Source: Nocardia grenadensis NBRC 108939
GTDB lineage: Bacteria; Actinomycetota; Actinomycetes; Mycobacteriales; Mycobacteriaceae
NCBI RefSeq assembly: GCF_001613445.1
Contig: NZ_BDCJ01000022.1
Coordinates: 1 to 64,000 of the forward strand
Direction of reading: 5' to 3'
DNA: 64,000 nt
The position numbers and the translations under genes are program-made. Shown here piece after piece: positions 50,475 through 59,132 of the stretch (positions are counted from its first letter, which is position 1; the number at the start of each line of letters is the position of its first letter). Below the pieces are notes generated by a model. The model had not been told where the DNA came from. It saw only the letters and a list, made by a program, of their open reading frames with translations, and searched no databases.

Positions 50475-50807
50475 CCGGTTCCCGTCCGTCCGGGCCGCTG
50501 TGCCGGCCCGGCCGGTGGACGGTGTCCTACCGGACCGGTCGATGGGCGGCCGACATACACGGTGCCCCCGCAGATTACCGCCGTTGCGGGTTCCGCGCCC
50601 GGACGCCGGGAATCTCGCGCGACCACGGCCCGGCCGAGACGGCTCCGGTGAGCGGACAGCTTCCCTGCGAAGGTCCCGACCGCGCCGGCATACTCGACGC
50701 CCGGACGCGTGTGCCGGAGAACGCCATCGGCAGGTCCGCAGTTCGTACCGGCACCGCTCATCACTTCGATGGATCCGGGCCGCGCAGCCGTGTGTTGAGA
50801 TGAACGG
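50475..50807. other. Divergent intergenic region eutB - histidine kinase
   Basis: 333 bases without a gene I can support. It must contain the eutBC promoter and that of the two-component system; no clear hexamer pair or palindrome was found. Confidence 0.5.
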
Positions 50808-52010
50808 ATGCAGCGGTGGTCGGCGTTATCGGCGACGACACGGGACGTCGTCGTGGCGGGCGGATGGTTCCTGTTCGGCGTGCTGCTGTACCTGGCCGGC
50901 TTCCATATGATGTTCGCCCCCGACGCAGAGGCCGGCTCGCTGTGGCCGCGGATCGCGATCCTCGCGCTGGCGAGCGCGGTACTGCTGGTGCGGCGCCGGG
51001 CACCGATCACCGCGATGGCGCTGGGACTGGCTCCCCTGGTGATGGACCTCTCGCTCGGGCCGACCCTGCCGGTCTGGCTGGTGTACACCGACCTCATCTA
51101 CGCGGCCGTGGTGTACGGCACGCGCCGCCAGATGCAGGGCGCGGTGGTGGCCTGGCTGACCCTCTCGGCGACCGCGGCGGGGGTGGTGCTGGCGATCACC
51201 GGCGACTGGCATCTGATGTCGCTGGCGCTGGTACTGGCGGCGGCCTTCGTCGGCACCTCGCTGTGGTGGGGGCTGACCGTCCGCGCGCACAAGGAGACCG
51301 CCGACGCCGAACGGGCCCGCGCCCGCGCCCTCTCACTCGTCGCCGAACTGGACCGGCGGGCGGCGGTCGCCGACGAACGTAAGGCCATGGCCCGTGACCT
51401 GCACGATGTGATCGCCGGGCATCTGTCGGCCATCGCCCTGCAGTCCGAAGCGGCACTGGGCGGTCTCGACGGTGCCGCCGACCCGCGGCTGACCGGCGTA
51501 CTCGGCGCGATCCGCACCAACAGCGTCGAAGCACTCCGGGAGATGCGGACGATGATCGGTCTGCTGCGCCGCGAGGACGACGCCGATCAGACCACCGCGC
51601 CGGGGCGCCTGGCCCAGCTACCCGGGCTGGTCGAGTCGGCTCGGCAGGCGGGTATGCGGGTACGGGTCCGGCTGGATCTGGGCGAGACCGTACCGGCCGG
51701 GGCGGTGGACCAGGCGGCCTATCGCATCGTCCAGGAAGCGGTGACCAATGTGATGAAACACGCCCCCGGGCAGGAGGTCGATATCGACGTGCACGCCGAG
51801 TCCACGACACTGGTGCTGACGGTACACAACCCGCTGGGCACCGGGCCGGCGCCGGACTCGTCCGGCGACCGGCGCGGCCTGTCCAACATGCGCGAACGCG
51901 CGGCCGCCCTCGGCGGTACGTTGCGGGCGGGGCCGGAAGCCGGCGCCTGGTGGGTGCGCGCCCGGCTCCCCCTGGCCGCAGTGCCCGAAACCGCGGGTGA
52001 TCCGCGGTGA
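50808..52010 (+). CDS. NarL-type sensor histidine kinase
   Basis: 400 residues. Five or six membrane helices (about 10-160) form the sensor, with no large extracellular domain. The HisKA_3 dimerisation domain follows, with the phospho-acceptor histidine in ARDLHDVIAGHLSAIALQ (about 196-213), and the ATPase domain with AYRIVQEAVTNVMKHA (N-box) and GLSNMRERAAALGG (G-box). The stop overlaps the regulator start by 4 bp. Such membrane-embedded sensors usually sense envelope stress or amphiphiles; stimulus unknown. It may control the divergent eutBC operon, as inference only. Confidence 0.88.
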   Translation: MQRWSALSATTRDVVVAGGWFLFGVLLYLAGFHMMFAPDAEAGSLWPRIAILALASAVLLVRRRAPITAMALGLAPLVMDLSLGPTLPVWLVYTDLIYAAVVYGTRRQMQGAVVAWLTLSATAAGVVLAITGDWHLMSLALVLAAAFVGTSLWWGLTVRAHKETADAERARARALSLVAELDRRAAVADERKAMARDLHDVIAGHLSAIALQSEAALGGLDGAADPRLTGVLGAIRTNSVEALREMRTMIGLLRREDDADQTTAPGRLAQLPGLVESARQAGMRVRVRLDLGETVPAGAVDQAAYRIVQEAVTNVMKHAPGQEVDIDVHAESTTLVLTVHNPLGTGPAPDSSGDRRGLSNMRERAAALGGTLRAGPEAGAWWVRARLPLAAVPETAGDPR

Positions 52011-52669
52011 CCGTCCGGGTTCTCATCGCCGACGATCATGCCGCGATCCGCGCCGGACTGCGCATGATCCTGGACGCGGCCGGCGATATCGAGGTGATCG
52101 GTGAGGCCGCCGACGGCGAGGTCGCGGTGGCCCAGGCCCGGGCGCTGCGGCCGGATGTGGTGCTGATGGATGTGCGCATGCCGGGAGTGGACGGCATCAC
52201 CGCGACCACCCGGGTGACCGGCGAGGGCCTGGCCCGGGTGCTCGTTCTCACCACCTTCGACCTCGACGAGTATGTGTTCCGCAGCCTCCGCGCGGGCGCC
52301 GCCGGGTTCGTGCTGAAGTCCGCGTCCGGGCCCGCGCTGGTCGACGCGGTCCGCGCGGTCGCCGCGGGCGAAGGGGTGCTCGCCCCGGAGGTGACCCGTG
52401 CGGTGATCGACGCCTTCGCCGGAACACCGGCCGACCGCAGACCCGAACCGCCACCGGGGATGGCCGAGCTGACCGGCCGAGAGAAAGAGGTGTTCGACTG
52501 TCTGGGCGGCGGGCTGTCCAACGCGCAGATCGCGGCGCGGCTGTTCATCAGTGAGACCACGGTCAAAACACATGTGTCACGTGTGCTCACCAAACTGGGG
52601 ATGCGGTCGCGGGTACAGGCCGCGATCCTGGCGCGCGAACTCGGCGACGGGGCCACCGGATACCCGTAG
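52007..52669 (+). CDS. NarL/LuxR-family response regulator
   Basis: 220 residues. Receiver domain with ADDHAAIRAGLRM at the start, phospho-acceptor Asp in VVLMDVRMPGVDG (about 50-62) and the conserved lysine in FVLKSASG. A LuxR helix-turn-helix ends the protein: LTGREKEVFDCLGGGLSNAQIA...FISETTVKTHVSRVLTKLG. Coupled to the kinase by GTGA overlap. Confidence 0.93.
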   Translation: MTVRVLIADDHAAIRAGLRMILDAAGDIEVIGEAADGEVAVAQARALRPDVVLMDVRMPGVDGITATTRVTGEGLARVLVLTTFDLDEYVFRSLRAGAAGFVLKSASGPALVDAVRAVAAGEGVLAPEVTRAVIDAFAGTPADRRPEPPPGMAELTGREKEVFDCLGGGLSNAQIAARLFISETTVKTHVSRVLTKLGMRSRVQAAILARELGDGATGYP

Positions 52670-52686
52670 CCGAGACCGGTCGCGGC

Positions 52687-53046
52687 TCAGCCGGGCAACG
52701 GCGCGAAGCGCCCGTCGGTGCCCGGAAGGTAGCTGTCCACCCCGATCACGGCCGCGACCGGCAGCGGACCGTACAGATGTGGGAAACGCAACGCCGGATC
52801 GTCACTGGGTGCCCCAGGCTCCCAGCGCACCGGCGCCGCGAGGCGGCCCGGGTCCAGACGGAGGAGCAGAAGATCGCGCCTACCTGCGAAAAGCCGGTTA
52901 GCGGGCAGGTGCACCTGCTGCGGCGCGGAGAGATGAACGAAGCCTTCCGTCCGCAGCGAATCGGGCCGATGCTCCCCATCTTCCCGGGCAAGTGCCCACT
53001 CACCGGGAGTGCAGAGGTGAACAAGGGTGTGAGTGTCACAGGGCAC
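52687..53046 (-). CDS. DUF952 family protein
   Basis: 119 residues. LRTEGFVHLSAPQQV (with the GF(I/V)H motif) and PALRFPHLYGPLPVAAV are the family landmarks. Function undefined; the fold has been likened to ADP-ribosyl transferases. Start GTG 53046 with GGAGG 6 nt upstream; the frame is open to 53163 but the extension has no similarity. Convergent with the response regulator gene at 17 bp. Confidence 0.85.
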   Translation of the reverse strand: MPCDTHTLVHLCTPGEWALAREDGEHRPDSLRTEGFVHLSAPQQVHLPANRLFAGRRDLLLLRLDPGRLAAPVRWEPGAPSDDPALRFPHLYGPLPVAAVIGVDSYLPGTDGRFAPLPG

Positions 53047-53167
53047 GGGTAACCTCCGATACACAACTCGACAGTCGGTACGGAGCGACGGCCGTGCGTT
53101 TTCCACACCCGGCCCGCGGTGTTCGCCACAGGCGAAAACCGCTGGTCGTGTTAGGGAAAACACACTG

Positions 53168-53183
53168 GTTCCCCACGGGGAAC
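53168..53183. promoter_or_regulatory. Palindrome upstream of the DUF7455 gene
   Basis: GTTCCCC-AC-GGGGAAC, a perfect 16-bp dyad in the divergent region between DUF952 and DUF7455 genes, about 130 bp from either start. It resembles neither the actinobacterial LexA box nor a BioQ site. Possible operator. Confidence 0.45.
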
Positions 53184-53315
53184 AAACCCGATGCCCCGAA
53201 CGTCTGACAGAGTAGTTACACCACTGCTGGGAAGTAGCGGAAGCGAGCCCGCGGAGTGACCACGGGCCTCACACCAGGTGAACGGTTTTGTGCCGGAAGC
53301 CAGGACGGAGGAGTC

Positions 53316-53510
53316 ATGCCAGGAACCCTGACTAGCACCCCACTGACCGCGGTCGATCGCTGCGATCGCTGCGGGGCGGCTGCGCGTGTACGTGCCGTTC
53401 TGCCCGCAGGTGGCGAGTTGCTCTTCTGCCAGCACCACGCGAACGAACATATGGAACGACTGCGCGAGCTCGACGCCGTGATCGACACGGAGTCCGCTCC
53501 CGCTCTCTGA
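53316..53510 (+). CDS. DUF7455 small zinc-finger-like protein
   Basis: 64 residues. DRCDRCGAAARVRAVLP and LLFCQHHANEHMERL place Cys-x2-Cys and Cys-x-His-His so as to bind one zinc. Small proteins of this type are common between sigA and sigB in actinobacteria; function unknown. GGAGGAG precedes the ATG. Confidence 0.85.
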   Translation: MPGTLTSTPLTAVDRCDRCGAAARVRAVLPAGGELLFCQHHANEHMERLRELDAVIDTESAPAL

Positions 53511-53558
53511 CCCGTCCTCGCGTCCGACACAACAGCATCGAACAACAGAACACCGTCT

Positions 53559-53593
53559 CCGTGGCGGGCGACCGATCCGGTCGCCCGCCACGG
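53559..53593. terminator. Bidirectional terminator DUF7455 - TetR
   Basis: Perfect 16-bp stem (left arm CCGTGGCGGGCGACCG) with a 3-nt loop, filling the gap between two converging genes. Confidence 0.8.
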
Positions 53594-53598
53594 GCGTT

Positions 53599-54357
53599 TC
53601 AGCCGGGCAGAATGCCTTCGATCAGGCGTTGCAGCCCGTAATCGAAGTCGCCGGCCGGGTCGCCCGGTGCCTGGTAGAGCTCGCCGACGGCGGCGCCGAC
53701 CCGGGCGGACAGTGGGAAGTCGGTGGCCGGCATGACCTGCTCGAGTACCGGGCCGTGCGCCGCCCACCAGTCGGCATCGGATTGTTCCCGGATGCTGCGG
53801 GCCGCGGCGAGGGCGGTGCGCGCGTTACCGGTGGCGAATTGCGACAGCACCGCGATCACCCGGTCCATCTCGATATCGTCGAGACCCGCCCCGTCCACCG
53901 CCGCCAGGTGCCGCTCGTACCGCCGCATCCGACCGGGCCCCAGCACCATGCGCCAGGAGGGCACCTCGAACAGCCACGGATGGGTCAGGTATTCGTCCCG
54001 GATCTGCCGGGCGACGGCCACCAGCCGGTCCCGCACAGGCAGGTCGGCGGGGATGGGGGCATCCTCCAGCGCGACCGCGTCGACCATCAGGACGGTGAGT
54101 GCGTCCTTGCTGGGGACGTAGGTGTACAGACTCATCGGCCGCAGTCCCAGCTCCGCGGCGACGGCGCGGACCGATACTTTCTCATAGCCCTCCCGGTCCG
54201 CGAGCCCGATCGCCGCGGCCACCACCTCGTCGACGCTCACGGTCTGCCGGGGGCCGCGACCTCCGCGCCGGGGCGGTAGCTCGTGCCGCCACAGCAGTTC
54301 GAGTAGGACACGGGCAGGATCGGGCGAGCCGGTCACCGGCGCGTCGTCGCCGCTCAT
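53599..54357 (-). CDS. TetR family transcriptional regulator
   Basis: 252 residues. The DNA-binding part (about 37-85) contains VDEVVAAAIGLADREGYEKV, VRAVAAELGLRPMSLYTYVP with the recognition helix, and the C-terminal domain is of the TetR_C type with YLTHPWLFEVPSWRM. AAGGA lies 5 nt upstream of the ATG. Divergent from the SNF2 helicase gene with a palindrome between them, so it probably controls itself and perhaps the helicase-SWIM pair. Confidence 0.88.
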   Translation of the reverse strand: MSGDDAPVTGSPDPARVLLELLWRHELPPRRGGRGPRQTVSVDEVVAAAIGLADREGYEKVSVRAVAAELGLRPMSLYTYVPSKDALTVLMVDAVALEDAPIPADLPVRDRLVAVARQIRDEYLTHPWLFEVPSWRMVLGPGRMRRYERHLAAVDGAGLDDIEMDRVIAVLSQFATGNARTALAAARSIREQSDADWWAAHGPVLEQVMPATDFPLSARVGAAVGELYQAPGDPAGDFDYGLQRLIEGILPG

Positions 54358-54405
54358 CGCATTCCTTTCACCAGGTAGGGGTACCACGCGAGCATCGAGC
54401 GGTAG

Positions 54406-54426
54406 GTACCGGAACAAATCCGGTAC
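54406..54426. promoter_or_regulatory. Probable TetR operator
   Basis: GTACCGGA-N5-TCCGGTAC, perfect 8-bp arms, 48 bp upstream of the TetR start and 55 bp from the helicase start. A second, imperfect dyad (GTACGGTG... / ...CACCATAC) overlaps its right end and extends to 54460. Confidence 0.65.
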
Positions 54427-54480
54427 GGTGCACGTTGGCCTAATACTCCGTACACCATACGTCGATAATAGGGGTGCGCT

Positions 54481-56271
54481 CTGCCGACCATCGAAACCAC
54501 CTATCTGCCCGACCGTCACCTGTTCGCCCTGTGGACCTGGACCGGCCGCGAGCCCGGCCCGGCGCCCACGGGAATCGGCGACACCGCGACCCTCACCCTG
54601 GCGGTACCCGGCGGCACCCGGGCGCAGGCCCGTGCGGGGAGCATCACCGTGCAGGTCGCCGCGGTCGACTGCGCACTGGTGGACCCCGCCGGGCTCGCCG
54701 GCCTCGCACCCGCCGATCCAGGCCACTCCACCCGCGCCTGGCAGGCGATCCTCGCCGGCGAACAGGCGGACCTCCCCCTCGCCGGGCACGCGTTTCCCAA
54801 TGCCACGGGGACCGCGATGCTCACCGGTGACCACGCCCGCTCGGTACTTCACGACACCGCGGCCGTGGCCGCCGGCCTGCGCGATGAGCTGCGCGCCGAC
54901 CTGCGGCCCTATCAGGCGCGCGGGATCGGCTGGTTGCGCGATACCGTAACCCGCCACGGCGGGGCGATCCTCGCCGACGAGATGGGTCTCGGCAAAACCG
55001 TACAGACCATCGGCCTGCTGCTCGGACGGGCCGGCCGCGGTGCGCAACTCGTAGTGTGCCCGACCTCGCTGGTGGGCAACTGGGTCCACGAGATACAGCG
55101 CTTCGCCCCCGCGCTGCGGCCGGTGGCCTGGCGGGGCGGCGAGACCGGCACCGCGGCAGGCGATATCGTCGTGACGGGTTACCCGGTGCTGCGGCTCCAC
55201 GGTCACCGGCTCACCGAGAATGTCTGGGCAACAGTGGTGTTCGACGAGGCCCAGGCGCTGAAGAATCCCCGTACGCAGGTGTCGAAGGCGGCCCGGTCGC
55301 TCGACGCCGCGGCCGTCGTCGCGCTGACCGGCACTCCGGTGGAGAATCACCTCGACGAACTGTGGTCACTGCTGCACCTCGTCGCACCACGCCTGTTCGG
55401 GCATCGCGCCCAGTTCCGCCGGCGCTTCGTCAAACCCATCGAACAGGGTTCGGCCACCGCGGCCGCGCGCCTGCAGGACGCGATCGAACCGGTCCTGCTC
55501 GCCCGCCGCAAAACACAGGTCGCCGCCGCACTCCCGGCCAAGATCCACAACGACCTGCTGTGCGATCTCACCCCCGAGCAGGAGAAACTCTACGATCAGT
55601 TGCTCGACCGCGCGGTCACCGACGGCTTCGGTACCGGCACCCGGCGGCAGACCCGGGTGCTGGCGGCGCTCACCGCACTGAAACAGGTATGCAACCATCC
55701 CGGTCTGGTGCACGGCGACCAGGGCGAATTGACGGGCCGCTCGGGGAAACTCGACCTGTGCACCGATATCGTCGCCGCCAACCTCGACAACGGCGCCCCG
55801 ACGCTCATCTTCACCCAGTACCGGGCCACCGGTGATCTCCTGGTGCGGCATCTGGCCGAACAGTTCGACATCACCGCGCCCTTCTTCCACGGCGGGCTGA
55901 CCCAGGCCGAACGGGCGGCGATCGTCACCCGGTTCCAGTCCCCCGGCGGGCCACCGGTTCTGGTGCTCGGCCTGCGCGCGGCGGGCACCGGGCTCACCCT
56001 CACCCGGGCCGCCGATGTGATCCATTTCGACCGGTGGTGGAATCCCGCGGTGGAAGCCCAGGCCTCCGACCGGGTGCACCGGATCGGGCAGACCCGTACG
56101 GTCACCGTCACGACCCTGACCTCGGCCACCACGGTCGAGGAACATATCGCGGGAATGCAGCGGCGCAAATCCGCATTCACGGAGCTCGGCGACGGTAGCG
56201 GTATCGCCGAGCTCGCCCGGCTCGACGACGAGCGGCTCCTGGAAGTGCTGCGACGGAAGCGGGGAAACTGA
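54481..56271 (+). CDS. SNF2-family helicase/translocase with probable CTG start
   Basis: 596 residues. The first lobe has DEMGLGKTVQTIGLLL (Walker A, about 164-179), VFDEAQALKN (DEAQ box) and LTGTPVENHLDELWSLL; the second has FTQYRATGDLL, FHGGLTQAERAAIV and RWWNPAVEAQASDRVHRIGQTRTV. It translocates on double-stranded DNA to move bound proteins. Coding character (LPTIETTYLPDRHLFALW) runs up to 54481, while TAA and TAG stops lie at 54466-54471 and no in-frame ATG, GTG or TTG occurs before GTG 54649. CTG 54481 has AGGGG 6 nt upstream. The GTG start would leave 540 residues. TGATG-coupled to the SWIM gene. Confidence 0.85.
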   Translation: MPTIETTYLPDRHLFALWTWTGREPGPAPTGIGDTATLTLAVPGGTRAQARAGSITVQVAAVDCALVDPAGLAGLAPADPGHSTRAWQAILAGEQADLPLAGHAFPNATGTAMLTGDHARSVLHDTAAVAAGLRDELRADLRPYQARGIGWLRDTVTRHGGAILADEMGLGKTVQTIGLLLGRAGRGAQLVVCPTSLVGNWVHEIQRFAPALRPVAWRGGETGTAAGDIVVTGYPVLRLHGHRLTENVWATVVFDEAQALKNPRTQVSKAARSLDAAAVVALTGTPVENHLDELWSLLHLVAPRLFGHRAQFRRRFVKPIEQGSATAAARLQDAIEPVLLARRKTQVAAALPAKIHNDLLCDLTPEQEKLYDQLLDRAVTDGFGTGTRRQTRVLAALTALKQVCNHPGLVHGDQGELTGRSGKLDLCTDIVAANLDNGAPTLIFTQYRATGDLLVRHLAEQFDITAPFFHGGLTQAERAAIVTRFQSPGGPPVLVLGLRAAGTGLTLTRAADVIHFDRWWNPAVEAQASDRVHRIGQTRTVTVTTLTSATTVEEHIAGMQRRKSAFTELGDGSGIAELARLDDERLLEVLRRKRGN

Positions 56272-56831
56272 TGGCGGACAACGAATTCGGCTACACGCAC
56301 TGGGGGATGGACTGGGTCCGGCTGGCCGAGCCGCTACGACAGACCCGCCCGGATCCGCTGCTTCCGCGAGCACGCAGTATCGCCCGCAACGACGGTTGCG
56401 ACCCCGAGATGGAAGGGCGGATCGTTCGCGCGCACATCCACCGCGGCGGCCAGGCGTCGGTCGTCCATATCGAACTGGCACCGCTCGCTCGGACCGCGCT
56501 CACAGCACTGTCCGCGATCGTCGGCGCCGAACGCACCGCGCTCACGGACGAGATGCACACGGCGGCCCGCGCGGCGGGCGTCCCGGTAGCGCCGGAACCC
56601 ACCGCGATCGACTGTTCGTGCAGTGCGCGCACCGCACGCTGTCTCCATGTGCTGGCCACGTTCTACACCCTCGCCCGCCGGGTCGATGAGGATCCGCGGC
56701 TGAGCCTGGATCTGCAAGGCTACGGGCACCCGGAGCACGGTGCCGCGCCGGACGAGTCCGGCGCCGAACCGGACATGCCGCGCTGGGTACCGCTCAACAC
56801 GCTGGACCCCGCCATGTTCTTCGACGTGTGA
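56271..56831 (+). CDS. SWIM zinc-finger protein
   Basis: 186 residues. A SWIM motif CSCSARTARCLHVLATFYTLA (CxC-x6-CxH, about 105-118) is preceded by an Arg-rich region with GRIVRAHIHRGGQASVVHIEL. SWIM fingers bind nucleic acid or protein, and bacterial SWIM proteins commonly pair with SNF2 helicases, as here through a one-base TGATG overlap. Its role may be to guide the helicase. No enzymatic domain. Confidence 0.85.
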   Translation: MADNEFGYTHWGMDWVRLAEPLRQTRPDPLLPRARSIARNDGCDPEMEGRIVRAHIHRGGQASVVHIELAPLARTALTALSAIVGAERTALTDEMHTAARAAGVPVAPEPTAIDCSCSARTARCLHVLATFYTLARRVDEDPRLSLDLQGYGHPEHGAAPDESGAEPDMPRWVPLNTLDPAMFFDV

Positions 56832-57203
56832 ACCGAACCGCGGGACGGATACGGCCCGCTCCCAGATGCACGGCGGCATGGCACGGAACACGGGATCGAG
56901 CGCCGTTTCTTCGAAAAGGACGGGCAGCCGCGGCGCACAGAATCGTCCCCGTCTCCGCGGAACGGCGGGGGCGTCCCAGACACGAGAGCCGAACCGGCCT
57001 CCACAGAATGACGGTGACCTCGGACACCCGAGAGCTCATCGGCTCCTCCGAACGACGTGAACCCCGACGCAGGAGATCGGCGCCCTCTCCGCGGAGCGGC
57101 GGCTACAGCCGACGCGGGCAAGCGCTCGGCGACGCAGCCCACGGCAGGGCAGACCGGAGAGCCGACGCCACCGGCGACGAGTCCGCGGACCCGCCGCGGC
57201 GGT
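56832..57203. other. Intergenic region between converging SWIM and helicase genes
   Basis: 372 bases. Open frames here are continuations of shadows on the opposite strand of the helicase gene; no ribosome site, hairpin or family motif was found. Confidence 0.5.
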
Positions 57204-58946
57204 TCACATCCGGCGCAGCGCCGCGATCCGCTCGCCGAGCTGGTCGACGGTGGCCAGTGCGGTGGGCGGTCCGCCGCACTGGCGCCGAAGCTCGCCGTGG
57301 ATCACCCCGTGCGGTTTCCCGGTGCGGTGGTGGTGCATTGCGACCAGACTGTTCAGCTCGCGCCGCAGTTCGCCCAACTTGTCGGCGGTCGCCACCCGCT
57401 CAGCGGCATTTCCCGCCGCAGGCGAGGCAGGGGCCGGCGCCTCCGGTTCGGCCTTGGATCGGTCGGCGATCTGCCGGGCCTGGCGCTCCCGCAGCAGCGC
57501 ACGCATCTGGTCGGCATCGAGCAAGCCGGGAATGCCCAGGTAATCGGCTTCTTCGGCGCTACCGGCGAAGGTCGCGGTACCGAACGAGGACCCGTCGTAA
57601 ATCACCTGGTCCAGTTCGGCGTCGGCGGCCAGCGGTACGAACGCCTTCTCTTCCTCTCCCGGTTCGTCCTGCTGTTTGTTCGCCTCGGTGAGCAGATCGT
57701 CGTCGAGACCGTCCTTCTCGCGGTGCGGTTTCCCGATGACATGGTCGCGCTGCACCTCGAGCTGCGCGGCCAGGTCCAGCAGCACCGGAACCGACGGCAG
57801 GAACACACTCGCGGTCTCACCCGGCCGCCGCGCGCGGACGAAACGACCGATGGCCTGGGCGAAATACAGCGGCGTCGAGGCGCTGGTGGCGTACACACCC
57901 ACCGCCAGCCGCGGGACGTCCACGCCCTCGGAGACCATCCGCACCGCGACCATCCACGGCTGGGTGCCCGTACTGAACTCGCCGATGCGGGCCGAGGAGG
58001 TGGGGTCGTCGGAGAGCACCAGCACCGGCCGGGTACCGGTGAGATGCTCGATCAGTTCCGCGTAGGCACGGGCCCGCTCCTGATCGGAAGCGATCACCAG
58101 ACCGCCGGCGTCGTGCATACCGCCCTCGCGCAGCTGCGCCAGCCGCATATCCGCCGCGCGCAGCACCGCGTAGATCCAGTCGCCCGCCGGATCGAGCGCG
58201 GTACGCCAGGCCCGGGCGGTCTGTTCGGCGTTCAGTGGTTCACCGAGCCGGGCGGTGTACTCCTCGCCCGCGCTGTCGCGCCAGTGCGCTTCGCCGGAGT
58301 AGGCGAGGAACACCACCGGCCGCACGACCCCGTCCGCGAGCGCCTCGGTGTAGCCGTAACTGTGATCGGCCCGGGACCGCGGCAGACCGGCCTCGTCGGG
58401 TTCGTAGGTGATGAACGGGATCTGGCTGTCGTCGCTGCGGAACGGGGTACCGGTAAGCGCCAGCCGGCGGGTGGCGTCACCGAACGCCTCGGCCACCGCG
58501 TCACCCCAGCTCTTCGAATCACCTGCGTGATGGATCTCGTCCAGGATCACCAGGGTGCGCCGGTTCTCGGTGCGCACGCGGTGCTTGAACGGGTGCGCGG
58601 CGATCTGGGCGTAGGTGACCACCACGCCGTGATAGTCCCCCGAGGTGCCGCCGGTGGTGTTGGAGAAGTTCGAATCCAGCGCCAATCCCGAGCGCGCCCC
58701 CGACGCGGCCCACTGATGTTTCAGATGTTCGGTCGGCGCGACCACGGTGACCTGGTCGACCGTACGGTCGGCCAGCAACTCCGCGGCGACCCGCAGCGCG
58801 AAGGTCGTCTTACCGGCCCCAGGCGTCGCCACAGCGAGGAAATCACGGGGTTTGGTCGTGAGGTACCGGGTGAGCGCGCGCCGCTGCCACGCGCGCAGGG
58901 ATGCGCCCGGAACCTCCGTCGCAATAGCACCGCTCGCATCGGTCAC
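57204..58946 (-). CDS. Superfamily 2 DEAD/DEAH-box helicase
   Basis: 580 residues. LRAWQRRALTRYL (Q-motif-like), ATPGAGKTTFALRVA (motif I, about 41-55), VILDEIHHAGD (motif II), LTGTPFRSDD (motif III) and AIGRFVRARRPGE (motif VI) are in order. An acidic, Lys/Glu-rich insert and a short C-terminal helical region (ELRRELNSLVAMHHHRTG) follow. It is XPB/RadD-like in layout; substrate unclear. Start GTG 58946 has TAGTGT 8 nt upstream and no ribosome site, leaderless; the frame is open to 59567. Confidence 0.85.
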   Translation of the reverse strand: MTDASGAIATEVPGASLRAWQRRALTRYLTTKPRDFLAVATPGAGKTTFALRVAAELLADRTVDQVTVVAPTEHLKHQWAASGARSGLALDSNFSNTTGGTSGDYHGVVVTYAQIAAHPFKHRVRTENRRTLVILDEIHHAGDSKSWGDAVAEAFGDATRRLALTGTPFRSDDSQIPFITYEPDEAGLPRSRADHSYGYTEALADGVVRPVVFLAYSGEAHWRDSAGEEYTARLGEPLNAEQTARAWRTALDPAGDWIYAVLRAADMRLAQLREGGMHDAGGLVIASDQERARAYAELIEHLTGTRPVLVLSDDPTSSARIGEFSTGTQPWMVAVRMVSEGVDVPRLAVGVYATSASTPLYFAQAIGRFVRARRPGETASVFLPSVPVLLDLAAQLEVQRDHVIGKPHREKDGLDDDLLTEANKQQDEPGEEEKAFVPLAADAELDQVIYDGSSFGTATFAGSAEEADYLGIPGLLDADQMRALLRERQARQIADRSKAEPEAPAPASPAAGNAAERVATADKLGELRRELNSLVAMHHHRTGKPHGVIHGELRRQCGGPPTALATVDQLGERIAALRRM

Positions 58947-59132
58947 GGAGAGAAACACTAGCGGCCGTGGCGGCGATGACGCCAAACCGGCGCGGAGCGC
59001 GCGACCGGTGTCACACACCGTGGGGGCCGGTTTCCGGGCCGTGCCCGGTAACCGGCGATTCACCCATCGACCCCCGACACGTTGCCGGCCGCCATACCGC
59101 TGGGCGCTCGGGTGCGCGATGCTGGACAGACC

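Noticed and set aside
57057..58961. A 634-residue plus-strand frame opposite the SF2 helicase
   Set aside because: Antisense shadow; the helicase motifs on the minus strand are unambiguous.
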